Positions 1 through 5,762 of a stretch of DNA of 7,154 nucleotides are shown piece after piece; the stretch's first letter is position 1, and each line of letters starts with the position of its first letter. The stretch is from an uncultured beta proteobacterium. GTDB taxonomy: Bacteria; Pseudomonadota; Gammaproteobacteria; Burkholderiales; Rhodocyclaceae. The position numbers were made by a program, and so were the translations under genes. The notes below the pieces were generated by a model, which was given only the letters and a program-made list of their open reading frames with translations, searched no databases and was not told the DNA's origin. The stretch covers positions 1 through 7,154 of the forward strand of contig CAIXAY010000322.1 in NCBI GenBank assembly GCA_903917505.1, written 5' to 3'.

Positions 1-446
1 ACCACGACCTTGCGGATCATGGTCTTGTCCTTGATCGCCACGCACGGGCGATGCAGTTCGCGCGGCATGAAGACGGCGAAGGAGCCGGGATTCAAGTCCA
101 TGAAGAATTCGTCGGCCGGCGCCGGGAAGAAAGCCAGGTCTTTCGCTTCGAGGCTGTCCTCGACGGCGGCCAGTTTGGGCTGCGGCAGCGCAAAGCCGTA
201 GCGCTCGCTGGTGCTGCACGGAATCTGGATGTCGGCGTAGCGGTGGTGTGCTTCGGCGCGGCTTTCGGCCATCGTACGCAACTCGACGTCCTGGACCAGA
301 TAGAACGATTTGTCGCCTTCGATATCATAACGGCCGGCGGCGATCTTGAGCAGATCGACTTTCTGCAATGCCTCGATGGCACGGACGACGGCTGCCGGGA
401 ACACGTCCTTCTGGGTAGCGACGTCGGCGAGTTGAGCGAGAATCAT
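1..446 (-). CDS. YhcH/YjgK/YiaL family protein (DUF386), 3' end cut by window edge
   Basis: The minus-strand frame opens with ATG at 446-444 and stays open for 148 codons to the left edge. E. coli YhcH is about 150 residues, so only the last few residues are probably missing. A strong Shine-Dalgarno AAAAGGAG (453-460) sits 6 nt before the ATG and supports this start. I assign the family from the layout: an N-terminal helix with an acidic/aliphatic pattern, then RAEAHHRYADIQ (residues 63-74), which matches the family's conserved E-x-H-x-x-Y-x-D-I-Q segment, and later PGSFAVFMPRELHRP (120-134), matching the conserved PG-x-(Y/F)-A-x-F-x-P-x-x-x-H-x-P. These His and Glu residues lie in a cupin-like barrel and are the likely metal ligands (H67/H68, H132). 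The family includes the EbgC subunit of evolved beta-galactosidase and proteins linked to sialic acid or sugar catabolism. The substrate here is unknown and the neighbours give no sugar context. Family assignment is firm; function is not. Confidence 0.88.
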   Translation of the reverse strand, partial: MILAQLADVATQKDVFPAAVVRAIEALQKVDLLKIAAGRYDIEGDKSFYLVQDVELRTMAESRAEAHHRYADIQIPCSTSERYGFALPQPKLAAVEDSLEAKDLAFFPAPADEFFMDLNPGSFAVFMPRELHRPCVAIKDKTMIRKVV

Positions 447-512
447 GTAAAACTCCTTTTGGTTAGAGCCCCCCGGGGCATCGGATAGCGCGGCAAAGAA
501 GTGTTAATTATC

Positions 513-539
513 CGCCAATCGAAGCGGTTCTGCTTGGCG
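513..539 (-). terminator. Possible weak terminator after the LysR gene
   Basis: The arms CGCCAA (513-518) and TTGGCG (534-539) are perfect inverted repeats. An alternative inner stem pairs AAGC (522-525) with GCTT (532-535). Read on the minus strand the hairpin lies just after the LysR stop and is followed by an AT-rich stretch, GATAATTAA, rather than a clean U-run. It could end the regulator transcript. The same AT-rich bases include GATAAT (minus strand, 507-512), a possible -10 for the downstream YhcH-family gene, but without a good -35. Both readings are weak. Confidence 0.3.
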
Positions 540-563
540 CGATCGTGGCAGGCTTGAACCCGA

Positions 564-1469
564 TCAAAGCGCAATGCCGTCCTGCCTGGCAAACCACGCA
601 GCGAGAAAGGCGGTCATCGCCTGAACCTTGGCCGACAGGTGCCGGCGCGTCGGATAGACGACATGAATCGGCAGCCGACGCACGCCCTGGCCGGGCAGCA
701 CGCGCACCAGCAGGCCACGGTCGATCAGCGGCTGCAGGATGAAGCACGGCGCGTAGACGATGCCGCTGCCGGCCACCGCCATCTCGGCAAGCAGCATGCC
801 GTTGTTGGCGTTGATCGGACCGCCGATGCGTATGCTGACGGGGTCATCGCCGGGACCCGTGAATTGCCACTGATTGCCGGTCGCCGAATAGGCGTAGGTG
901 AAACACGCGTGTGCGGCCAAGTCCTCGGGACGCAACGGCGTTCCGGCGCGATCGAGATAGGCCGGCGCAGCAGCCGCCAGCAAGGCGGTTTCACCGATGT
1001 GCCGCGCGACGAGGTTGTCGCTGCCGACACGGCCGACGCGGATCGCCAGATCCATCCCTTCCTCGGCGAAATCGACGACGTTGTCGGAAAGGACGATGTC
1101 GAGCGTGATCTCCGGGTGCGCTTGCGAAAACGCGGCGAAAGCCGGCGCCAGGCGCAGCGTGGCGAGCGCGATCGGCGCGGTCAGGCGCAAGCGTCCGCGC
1201 GCGCGCCGCGCCTTGCCGGAGACGCTGGCTTCGCTCTCCTCGAGGTCGGCGAGGAGTTGGGTGCAGCGCTCGAAGTAGGCAAAGCCCTCGTCGGTCGGAC
1301 TCATGCGCCGCGTCGTGCGATTAAGCAGGCGCACGTTGAGGTGCGCCTCCAGTTGCGCCACGTGGCGCGAGACGGCCGAGGTCGAAAGGCCCAGACGCTC
1401 GGCGGCCGACGCGAAGCCGCCGGCTTCGATCACCGTGCAGAAGACGCGCATCGCTTCGAATTTGTCCAT
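564..1469 (-). CDS. LysR-type transcriptional regulator
   Basis: This 301-residue protein has the usual LysR-family length. The N-terminal winged helix-turn-helix spans about residues 3-60, with recognition-helix residues around LSTSAVSRHVAQLE (about 27-40) and the typical ending LLNRTTRRMSPTDEG. A linker helix follows, and then a periplasmic-binding-protein-like effector domain (about 90-295). The start is taken as ATG at 1469. The frame also has a TTG at 1502, but it overlaps a consensus -10 box (TATAAT, minus strand 1507-1502), so it would lie upstream of the transcript. The ATG also gives the canonical family N-terminus (MDKFEAMRVF). The ribosome site is weak (GGGA). The gene diverges from doxX-gst-dioxygenase across 130 bp, the usual arrangement for a LysR protein that controls its neighbours and itself. 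The effector is unknown. The sequence resembles the large group of proteobacterial LysR proteins that includes AaeR and DhcR-like regulators, but I cannot name an orthologue. Confidence 0.93.
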   Translation of the reverse strand: MDKFEAMRVFCTVIEAGGFASAAERLGLSTSAVSRHVAQLEAHLNVRLLNRTTRRMSPTDEGFAYFERCTQLLADLEESEASVSGKARRARGRLRLTAPIALATLRLAPAFAAFSQAHPEITLDIVLSDNVVDFAEEGMDLAIRVGRVGSDNLVARHIGETALLAAAAPAYLDRAGTPLRPEDLAAHACFTYAYSATGNQWQFTGPGDDPVSIRIGGPINANNGMLLAEMAVAGSGIVYAPCFILQPLIDRGLLVRVLPGQGVRRLPIHVVYPTRRHLSAKVQAMTAFLAAWFARQDGIAL

Positions 1470-1501
1470 TCGATTATCCCGCTTTACGCAATAGAGATTC
1501 A

Positions 1502-1507
1502 ATTATA
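1502..1507 (-). promoter_or_regulatory. Candidate -10 box for the LysR gene
   Basis: On the minus strand these bases read TATAAT, an exact match to the sigma-70 -10 consensus, 32 nt before the chosen ATG. Transcription would start near 1495 and give a leader of about 26 nt. No good -35 is present at 16-18 nt spacing; that position (about 1524-1530) is occupied by one arm of the TTGATCGG inverted repeat. This would suit an autoregulated promoter. I see no convincing promoter for doxX. TTTACG (1483-1488) and TATAGG (1505-1510) with a 16-nt spacer is a weak candidate that would overlap this box. Confidence 0.5.
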
Positions 1508-1522
1508 GGCGGGTTTATTCTT

Positions 1523-1580
1523 TTGATCGGGATGTTTAAAGTCCACTCCAACGTCGGGCCACATCCTGACGTCCGATCAA
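1523..1580. repeat. Spaced inverted repeat TTGATCGG...CCGATCAA, candidate operator pair
   Basis: TTGATCGG (1523-1530) and CCGATCAA (1573-1580) are perfect 8-bp inverted repeats, 50 bp centre to centre, inside the divergent LysR/doxX region. Fifty bp is close to five helical turns, so both arms would face the same side of the DNA. The left arm covers the expected -35 position of the LysR promoter; the right arm lies in the doxX leader just before its ribosome site. These could be regulator half-sites, but they do not form a classical T-N11-A LysR box, so this is a hypothesis. Confidence 0.35.
1551..1572. repeat. Inverted repeat in the doxX upstream region
   Basis: ACGTCGGG (1551-1558) and CCTGACGT (1565-1572) are inverted repeats matching at 7 of 8 positions around a 6-nt loop; the mismatch becomes a G-U pair in RNA. 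The repeat is nested inside the TTGATCGG/CCGATCAA pair, directly abutting its right arm. It could be an operator dyad or a small hairpin in the doxX leader. With no T-run after it, it is unlikely to be a terminator. Confidence 0.35.
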
Positions 1581-1599
1581 CAAGACAACGGAGAACTTC

Positions 1600-2016
1600 A
1601 TGAACACCCGCCCGCGCATCAACCCCGCCGATTACGGCGTCACCCTGCTGCGCCTCACGCTAGCGACCATGTTCCTCGCGCATGGCCTGCTCAAAGTCTT
1701 TGTTTTCACGCTGCCGGGTACGGCCGGATTTTTTGAGTCGGTCGGCTTCCCCGGCTTCCTCGCCTACGTCGTCGCCCCGGCCGAAATCATCGCCGGCGTC
1801 GCGCTGCTGGTCGGTTTCCGCACCCGCCTCGTCGCCGCCGCGATGATTCCGCTGCTGCTCGGCGCGACCACCGTTCATGCCGGCAACGGCTGGGTTTTCA
1901 GCAGTGCCAACGGTGGCTGGGAATATCCCGCTTACCTGGTCATTGCCGCTATCGCGCAAAGTCTGCTCGGCAGCGGCATACTTGCGCTCGACAAGCCGTC
2001 CGCCAAAGCCGCCTGA
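1600..2016 (+). CDS. DoxX-family membrane protein
   Basis: A 138-residue integral membrane protein with four predicted helices at about residues 14-37, 54-72, 77-93 and 109-129, the standard size and topology for DoxX/YphA-type proteins. Family marks are the R18 and H28-G29 region of helix 1, the acidic residue in PAEIIAGVALLVG (60-72), and the G-G-W-E-Y-P segment (105-110) before the last helix. Ribosome site GGAGA (1590-1594) lies 5 nt before the ATG. DoxX was named for a subunit of an archaeal thiosulfate:quinone oxidoreductase, but most bacterial members have no known reaction. Some actinobacterial members form part of membrane oxidoreductase complexes linked to thiol and oxidative stress. 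It heads a co-directional cluster with a glutathione transferase (56-bp gap) and an extradiol dioxygenase-like gene, which suggests a redox or electrophile-stress role. Family is secure; activity is unknown. Confidence 0.93.
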   Translation: MNTRPRINPADYGVTLLRLTLATMFLAHGLLKVFVFTLPGTAGFFESVGFPGFLAYVVAPAEIIAGVALLVGFRTRLVAAAMIPLLLGATTVHAGNGWVFSSANGGWEYPAYLVIAAIAQSLLGSGILALDKPSAKAA

Positions 2017-2035
2017 TCGCCAACCTGTTTTTAAC

Positions 2036-2051
2036 CGGGGCATCTTCCCCG
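2036..2051 (+). other. Short intercistronic hairpin between doxX and gst
   Basis: CGGGG (2036-2040) pairs with CCCCG (2047-2051) across a 6-nt loop, 19 nt after the doxX stop. No T-run follows, and the gst ribosome site AGGAG (2061-2065) lies just downstream. It is more likely a local mRNA fold than a terminator, or it may be chance in GC-rich DNA. Confidence 0.25.
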
Positions 2052-2072
2052 ACCACCACCAGGAGCAAGACC

Positions 2073-2681
2073 ATGAAACTCTACTACTCACCCGGCGCCT
2101 GTTCATTCTCTCCGCATATCGCCCTGCGCGAAGCCGGCCTCGATTTCGAACTCGTCCGCGTCGATCTCGGCACGCACAAGCTCGCCGACGGCAGCGATTT
2201 TTCACGCATCAACCCGAAGGGCTATGTTCCCGTCCTTGAACTCGACAACGGTTTGCGCCTCACCGAAGGGCCGGCCATCGTCCAGTACATCGCTGATCTC
2301 AAGCCCGAATCCGGCCTCGCGCCGAAAGCCGGCAGCTTCGCCCGTTACCAGTTGCAGGAATGGCTGGGCTTCATCAACTCCGAAATACACAAGGGTTTCG
2401 GGCCACTGTTCAATCCGAAGACGCCGGAGGAGTACAAGGCCATTGCGCGGCAGAATCTGGCCAATCGCCTGGGCTATGTCGCCGAACATCTGGCGAAGAA
2501 CGACTACCTGATGGGCAAGCAATTCACCGTCGCCGACGGCTATCTGTTCACGGTGCTCAACTGGGGGCAATGGACCGGCATCGACATCAAGCAGTGGCCC
2601 TCGCTCGTCGCTTTCCAGGAGCGCATCGCCAGCCGTCCCGGCGTGCGCGCGGCGCAAGCGGCCGAGGCTGCGCAGGCTTGA
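2073..2681 (+). CDS. gstA: Beta-class glutathione S-transferase
   Basis: This 202-residue cytosolic enzyme closely resembles E. coli GstA (201 residues). The N-terminal thioredoxin-fold domain (about 1-80) begins MKLYYSPGAC, with C10 at the position of the beta-class cysteine that can form a mixed disulfide with glutathione. N-P-K-G-x-V-P (47-53) holds the cis-proline, and T-E-G (64-66) is the glutathione gamma-glutamyl contact. The all-helical C-terminal domain carries H106 in EIHKGF, the second beta-class active-site residue, and the N-capping motif T152-x-x-D155. All expected catalytic residues are present. AGGAG (2061-2065) sits 7 nt before the ATG. The enzyme conjugates or reduces electrophiles with glutathione. 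Lying between doxX and a ring-cleavage-type dioxygenase under a divergent LysR gene, it probably acts on aromatic or quinone-like compounds; that substrate is an inference. Confidence 0.95.
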   Translation: MKLYYSPGACSFSPHIALREAGLDFELVRVDLGTHKLADGSDFSRINPKGYVPVLELDNGLRLTEGPAIVQYIADLKPESGLAPKAGSFARYQLQEWLGFINSEIHKGFGPLFNPKTPEEYKAIARQNLANRLGYVAEHLAKNDYLMGKQFTVADGYLFTVLNWGQWTGIDIKQWPSLVAFQERIASRPGVRAAQAAEAAQA

Positions 2682-2686
2682 GTCAA

Positions 2687-2710
2687 GCGGGCGGCGCCAG
2701 CGCCGCCCGC
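2687..2710 (+). other. Perfect GC-rich hairpin between gst and the dioxygenase gene
   Basis: The 10-bp arms GCGGGCGGCG (2687-2696) and CGCCGCCCGC (2701-2710) are perfectly complementary around a CCAG tetraloop, starting 5 nt after the gst stop. What follows is CGTTAGAAGG, with no T-run, so it is not a standard intrinsic terminator. It lies immediately before the next ribosome site (GAAGG, 2716-2720). It may shield the upstream mRNA from 3' exonucleases or attenuate read-through, giving unequal expression of gst and the dioxygenase gene. Confidence 0.6.
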
Positions 2711-2729
2711 CGTTAGAAGGCGAACCACC

Positions 2730-3527
2730 ATGTCAGCAAGGCAACCGATACTCTTTCTTTCGCACGGATCGCCGATGACGGCGCTCGGTGGCGACGAACT
2801 GTCGCAGACCTGGGCGACGCTCGCCGGCCATTTAAGCCGGCCGGCGGCGATCCTGATGGTGTCGGCACACTGGGGAACGCGACTGCCGATACTCACCGGC
2901 AGCGCCCGCCCGGAAACGATCCACGATTTTGGCGGCTTCCCCGCCGAGCTTTATCAACTGCGCTATCCCGCCCCGGGCGAACCGGCGCTCGCCCAGCGCA
3001 TCAAGCAGCAATTGTCCGAAGCCGGCATCGCCGCCGGCATCGACGCGACCCGCGGCCTCGATCACGGCGCCTGGGTTCCGCTGCGCACCCTGTTCCCGGC
3101 GGCCGACGTCCCGGTGCTGCAGCTTTCGGTGCAGCCTGACCACTGCGCGCGGCATCACTACGCGCTCGGCGCGGCGCTCGCCGCCTTGACGGAAGTGAGC
3201 GGCGAAAACGTTCTGATCGTCGCCTCCGGCCACATGACGCACAATTTGATGGAGTACATGCGGCCTGGCGGCGAGCGACCGTCGGCCGATTCGCGGGCGT
3301 TTCGCGACTGGGCGCACGCCCGGCTCATGCGCGGCGACAGCGAGCCGCTGTTCGACTGGCCGCACACCGCACCTGGCGCGAAATCCGCGCATCCGACGCC
3401 GGAGCACTTTCTGCCGCTGTTCGTCGCCCTCGGCGCCGCCGGCGCGGCGCACAGCACAGAGTGGCTGGGCGGCGGCTGGGTGAGCGATGCGCTGGCGGCG
3501 GACAATTACCTGTTCACGCAGGCCTGA
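2730..3527 (+). CDS. LigB-type extradiol dioxygenase, 4,5-DOPA dioxygenase (YgiD) family
   Basis: A 265-residue protein of the class III extradiol dioxygenase superfamily, aligning end to end with E. coli YgiD and plant DODA, which open the ring of catechols such as L-DOPA at the 4,5 position. The metal-site motifs are intact: L-S-H-G-S-P (H12), S-A-H-W (H47), T-I-H-D-F-G-G-F-P (H65), L-D-H-G-A-W (H112), S-G-H-M-T-H-N (H168, H171) and H-P-T-P-E-H (H221, H226). By comparison with YgiD the metal ligands should be H12, H47, H171 and H226, with H112 or H65 near the substrate. GAAGG (2716-2720) lies 9 nt before the ATG. It is the third gene of the doxX-gst cluster and ends 3 bp from the convergent transporter gene. 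The physiological substrate of bacterial members is mostly unknown; cleavage of a catecholic compound is the best inference. Confidence 0.93.
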   Translation: MSARQPILFLSHGSPMTALGGDELSQTWATLAGHLSRPAAILMVSAHWGTRLPILTGSARPETIHDFGGFPAELYQLRYPAPGEPALAQRIKQQLSEAGIAAGIDATRGLDHGAWVPLRTLFPAADVPVLQLSVQPDHCARHHYALGAALAALTEVSGENVLIVASGHMTHNLMEYMRPGGERPSADSRAFRDWAHARLMRGDSEPLFDWPHTAPGAKSAHPTPEHFLPLFVALGAAGAAHSTEWLGGGWVSDALAADNYLFTQA

Positions 3528-3530
3528 GGG

Positions 3531-4985
3531 CTAATCGGCGGCGGCGCGAACGGACTCGATAGGGGCAGCGGAACCCCTGCTGACGTTTTCGCCATCGCCC
3601 GGCCGCAAGGTCCAGAACGATAATGACGATATCATCGTCAGGCCGCCGAGCGTCAGGAATGCGTGGTGCAGCGCGCTGGTCACGGCGAGGCGATCGGACT
3701 GCGGCAGGTCGCCGAGAAACCAGGCCGTCACCAGCGAACCGCAGGCCAGGCCGAAGCTCATCGAGAGTTGCTGCAGGGAACTTGCGATGGTGCTCGCCAT
3801 GCTCGAATCGCTGCTGCGCACGTCGGCATAGGCCATGGTGTTCATGCTCGAGAACTGCAGCGAATTGAAGAAACCCTGGGCCAGGCCGAAGAGAACGATC
3901 AATGCGATCGGCGTCGCCGGCACGACGGTGGCGAACAGGCTGATCGTCACGCCGATCATCAGGGTGTTGACGGTCAAGACCTTGCGAAAACCAAAACGCC
4001 GCAGGATGGGCGCCGACATCAGCTTCATTCCCATCGCCGCAGCGGTCGCCGGCATCATCAAGAGCCCCGACTGCCACGCTGGCAGCCCAAGGCCGAGCTG
4101 ATAGAGCAGGGGCAGCAGGAAAGGCATGCCGCCGACGCCCAGCCGGGTGATGAAGCCGCCGGCGACGGCGACGCGAAAGGTGCGAACGCGGAACAGCCGC
4201 AGGCGCAGCAGCGGATAACGCGTCTTGCGCGCATGCCAGACGTAGGCCGCGAGCAGGGCCAGCGACAGCGCCAGCAGGACAGCCCCGGAAGTCACGTCGA
4301 TATGGTGCTCGCCAAAGATTTCAAGCAACCAGGAAAGCAGCGCCGTCCCCGCCCCGAACAGCACCAGCCCGATGACGTCGAGCGGCCGCCGGCCGTCGCC
4401 GCGATAGTCGGGCATGTGGCGATGAATCAGAAACTGCGCCGCGAGACCCACCGGAACGTTGATGAAGAAAATGACCCGCCACGGCAGCCAGTGCACGATC
4501 AGGCCGCCTACGGTCGGCCCGAGCAACGGCCCGATCAGGGCCGGGATGATGACGAAATTCATCGCCATCAGCAGCTCCTCCTTGGGAAAGGTGCGGATGA
4601 TCGAAAGCCGTCCGACCGGCATCATCATGGCCGCGCCGATGCCCTGAAAGATGCGCGCGGCGACCAGCATCGGCACGCTCACCGAAAGACCGCAGAGGAT
4701 CGAGGAAAGCGTGAAGATCGCCACGGCGCTGCTGAACACGCGCCGTGTGCCGAAACGGTCGGCCATCCAGCCGCTGATCGGGATGCACACGGCGAGGCTG
4801 ACGATGTAGCTGGTGACCACGGCCTTCAGGCTGAGCGGCGTCACCTGCAAACTCGCCGCCATCGCCGGCACCGCCGTGTTGATAATCGTCGAGTCGAGCT
4901 GCTCCATGAACAGCGCCGTCGCAACGACCCACGGAAGATAGCGCTTTATCGTCGCGCTGTCGGCCGGCACGGTGGACGAAGGCAT
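3531..4985 (-). CDS. DHA2-family MFS multidrug transporter, MdtD/HsrA-like
   Basis: A 484-residue inner-membrane drug:proton antiporter of the 14-helix DHA2 type, close in size and motif order to E. coli MdtD (471) and HsrA (475). Helix 1 has the motif L-D-S-T-I-I-N-T-A-V-P (30-40). Motif A G-W-M-A-D-R-F-G-T-R-R (72-82) lies in the helix 2-3 loop. R-I-F-Q-G-I-G-A-A-M-M-M-P (111-123) marks helix 4, and the antiporter motif C region I-G-P-L-L-G-P-T-V-G-G (151-161) marks helix 5. The start is ATG 4985. An in-frame start at 5111 would run into the SCO gene and add a non-conserved tail. There is no clear Shine-Dalgarno; a small stem (5008-5012 with 5019-5023) lies just upstream. Unlike E. coli mdtD it is not linked to mdtABC or baeSR. 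It follows the SCO gene by 88 bp on the same strand, so co-transcription is possible. Substrates are unknown; it may export compounds related to the neighbouring detoxification genes. Confidence 0.92.
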   Translation of the reverse strand: MPSSTVPADSATIKRYLPWVVATALFMEQLDSTIINTAVPAMAASLQVTPLSLKAVVTSYIVSLAVCIPISGWMADRFGTRRVFSSAVAIFTLSSILCGLSVSVPMLVAARIFQGIGAAMMMPVGRLSIIRTFPKEELLMAMNFVIIPALIGPLLGPTVGGLIVHWLPWRVIFFINVPVGLAAQFLIHRHMPDYRGDGRRPLDVIGLVLFGAGTALLSWLLEIFGEHHIDVTSGAVLLALSLALLAAYVWHARKTRYPLLRLRLFRVRTFRVAVAGGFITRLGVGGMPFLLPLLYQLGLGLPAWQSGLLMMPATAAAMGMKLMSAPILRRFGFRKVLTVNTLMIGVTISLFATVVPATPIALIVLFGLAQGFFNSLQFSSMNTMAYADVRSSDSSMASTIASSLQQLSMSFGLACGSLVTAWFLGDLPQSDRLAVTSALHHAFLTLGGLTMISSLSFWTLRPGDGENVSRGSAAPIESVRAAAD

Positions 4986-5073
4986 AATGAATTGGATTAC
5001 CGGGCGAGCGCTGGCAGGAGCGCGGGCAAATTGTGCGACATGCACTGACAGACAGGCGCCGCACCGCTTCGTT

Positions 5074-5658
5074 TCATTGGCCCGCCAAAAGGCGCTTGAG
5101 GTCACTGACAATCGCCTCGACCGGCGCGTCGTCCCGGATGTAGAGGCGGATTCTGCCGGCCGGGTCGAAGGCGTAGGTGCCCGCCGAGTGGTCTATGGTG
5201 TAGCCGATGCCGGCGCTGCTCTTGCTGCGCGCGAAGTAGATCTTGAACTCGCGCGCCGCCGCTTCGGTCACCGCGAGATCCCCGGAAAGACCGATGAAGC
5301 GCGGATCGAACCAGCTCACGTAGGCGGCCAGCTTGTCCGGCGTGTCGCGTTCCGGATCCAGAGTGACGAAAATGACCTGTACCCGGTCGGCCTCCCCGCC
5401 CAGCGTCTTCATTACATTGGCATAACGCGCGAGCGTTGTCGGGCAAACGTCGGGACAGGCGGTATAGCCGAAGAAGAGCAGCACCGCCCGCCCCTGGAAA
5501 TCGGCGAGCGTGGTCGGCCTGCCGTGCTGGTCCTTGAGCCCGACCAGCGCATGCCCGAAGTCCGCGCCACTGATGTCGGTGGTGCGCCACGGCGCCGGCG
5601 CGCGCTCGCTGCAGGCGGCCAGGACAAGGAGTAGAACCAGGAGCAGAACTCGCCGCAT
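5074..5658 (-). CDS. SCO1/SenC/PrrC-family copper chaperone lipoprotein
   Basis: This 194-residue protein has a lipoprotein signal (M-R-R, hydrophobic stretch, lipobox L-A-A-C with C16 as the lipidated cysteine), so it should be anchored to the membrane facing the periplasm. The thioredoxin-fold domain carries the copper-binding C-P-D-V-C-P (C68 and C72) and the conserved histidine H157 in D-H-S-A-G-T-Y. The family also shares the F-F-G-Y-T (62-66) and L-D-P-E-R-D-T-P (100-107) segments seen here. SCO proteins deliver copper to, or reduce the cysteines of, the CuA site in cytochrome oxidase subunit II, and coxB is the divergent neighbour. ATG 5658 gives a normal lipoprotein n-region, though GAAGG sits only 1 nt before it. 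An in-frame TTG at 5676 would add six residues and is the alternative start. Confidence 0.94.
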   Translation of the reverse strand: MRRVLLLVLLLVLAACSERAPAPWRTTDISGADFGHALVGLKDQHGRPTTLADFQGRAVLLFFGYTACPDVCPTTLARYANVMKTLGGEADRVQVIFVTLDPERDTPDKLAAYVSWFDPRFIGLSGDLAVTEAAAREFKIYFARSKSSAGIGYTIDHSAGTYAFDPAGRIRLYIRDDAPVEAIVSDLKRLLAGQ

Positions 5659-5762
5659 GCCTTCTCTTTGAGCCAATAAAAACTAACGCCAATGAACTTT
5701 TTATGCGGAAGCGGTCAGAGGGTTAGCCCCAAGACAATCCGATCCGGGTGGGAGGAAAGACC
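5659..5762. promoter_or_regulatory. Divergent SCO/coxB intergenic region with the coxB ribosome site
   Basis: This 104-bp region separates two divergent genes and must hold both promoters. It is AT-rich around 5667-5706, unlike the flanking GC-rich DNA. TTGAGC (5668-5673) and TTATGC (5701-5706) are promoter-like hexamers, but no pair has good spacing, so I do not call exact promoters. GGAGG at 5751-5755 is a strong Shine-Dalgarno placed 7 nt before a TTG codon at 5763, and it decides the coxB start. Confidence 0.55.

Noticed and set aside
51..488. A 145-codon plus-strand frame at the left edge.
   Set aside because: The opposite strand encodes a YhcH-family protein with conserved motifs and a strong ribosome site, so this frame is its shadow.
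639..1508. A 289-codon open frame on the plus strand opposite the LysR gene.
   Set aside because: Low-complexity Arg/Ala/Gly-rich translation with no ribosome site or domain; a shadow of the LysR gene.
1523..1540. A possible FNR-type box starting with TTGAT near the doxX promoter.
   Set aside because: Only the first half-site matches; the second half (ATGTT) is too far from ATCAA.
2036..2051. The doxX-gst hairpin as a terminator.
   Set aside because: A 5-bp stem with no T-run, and the gst ribosome site follows at once.
3663..5048. A 461-codon open frame on the plus strand opposite the transporter gene.
   Set aside because: Its translation is rich in Arg, His, Gln and Asp with no recognisable domain, and it is antisense to a strongly conserved MFS gene. 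Long antisense frames are expected in GC-rich DNA.
4986..5073. A repeat of GAGCGC (5006-5011 and 5018-5023) before the transporter gene as an operator.
   Set aside because: Six-base GC-rich repeats are frequent here by chance, and there is no promoter match to anchor them.
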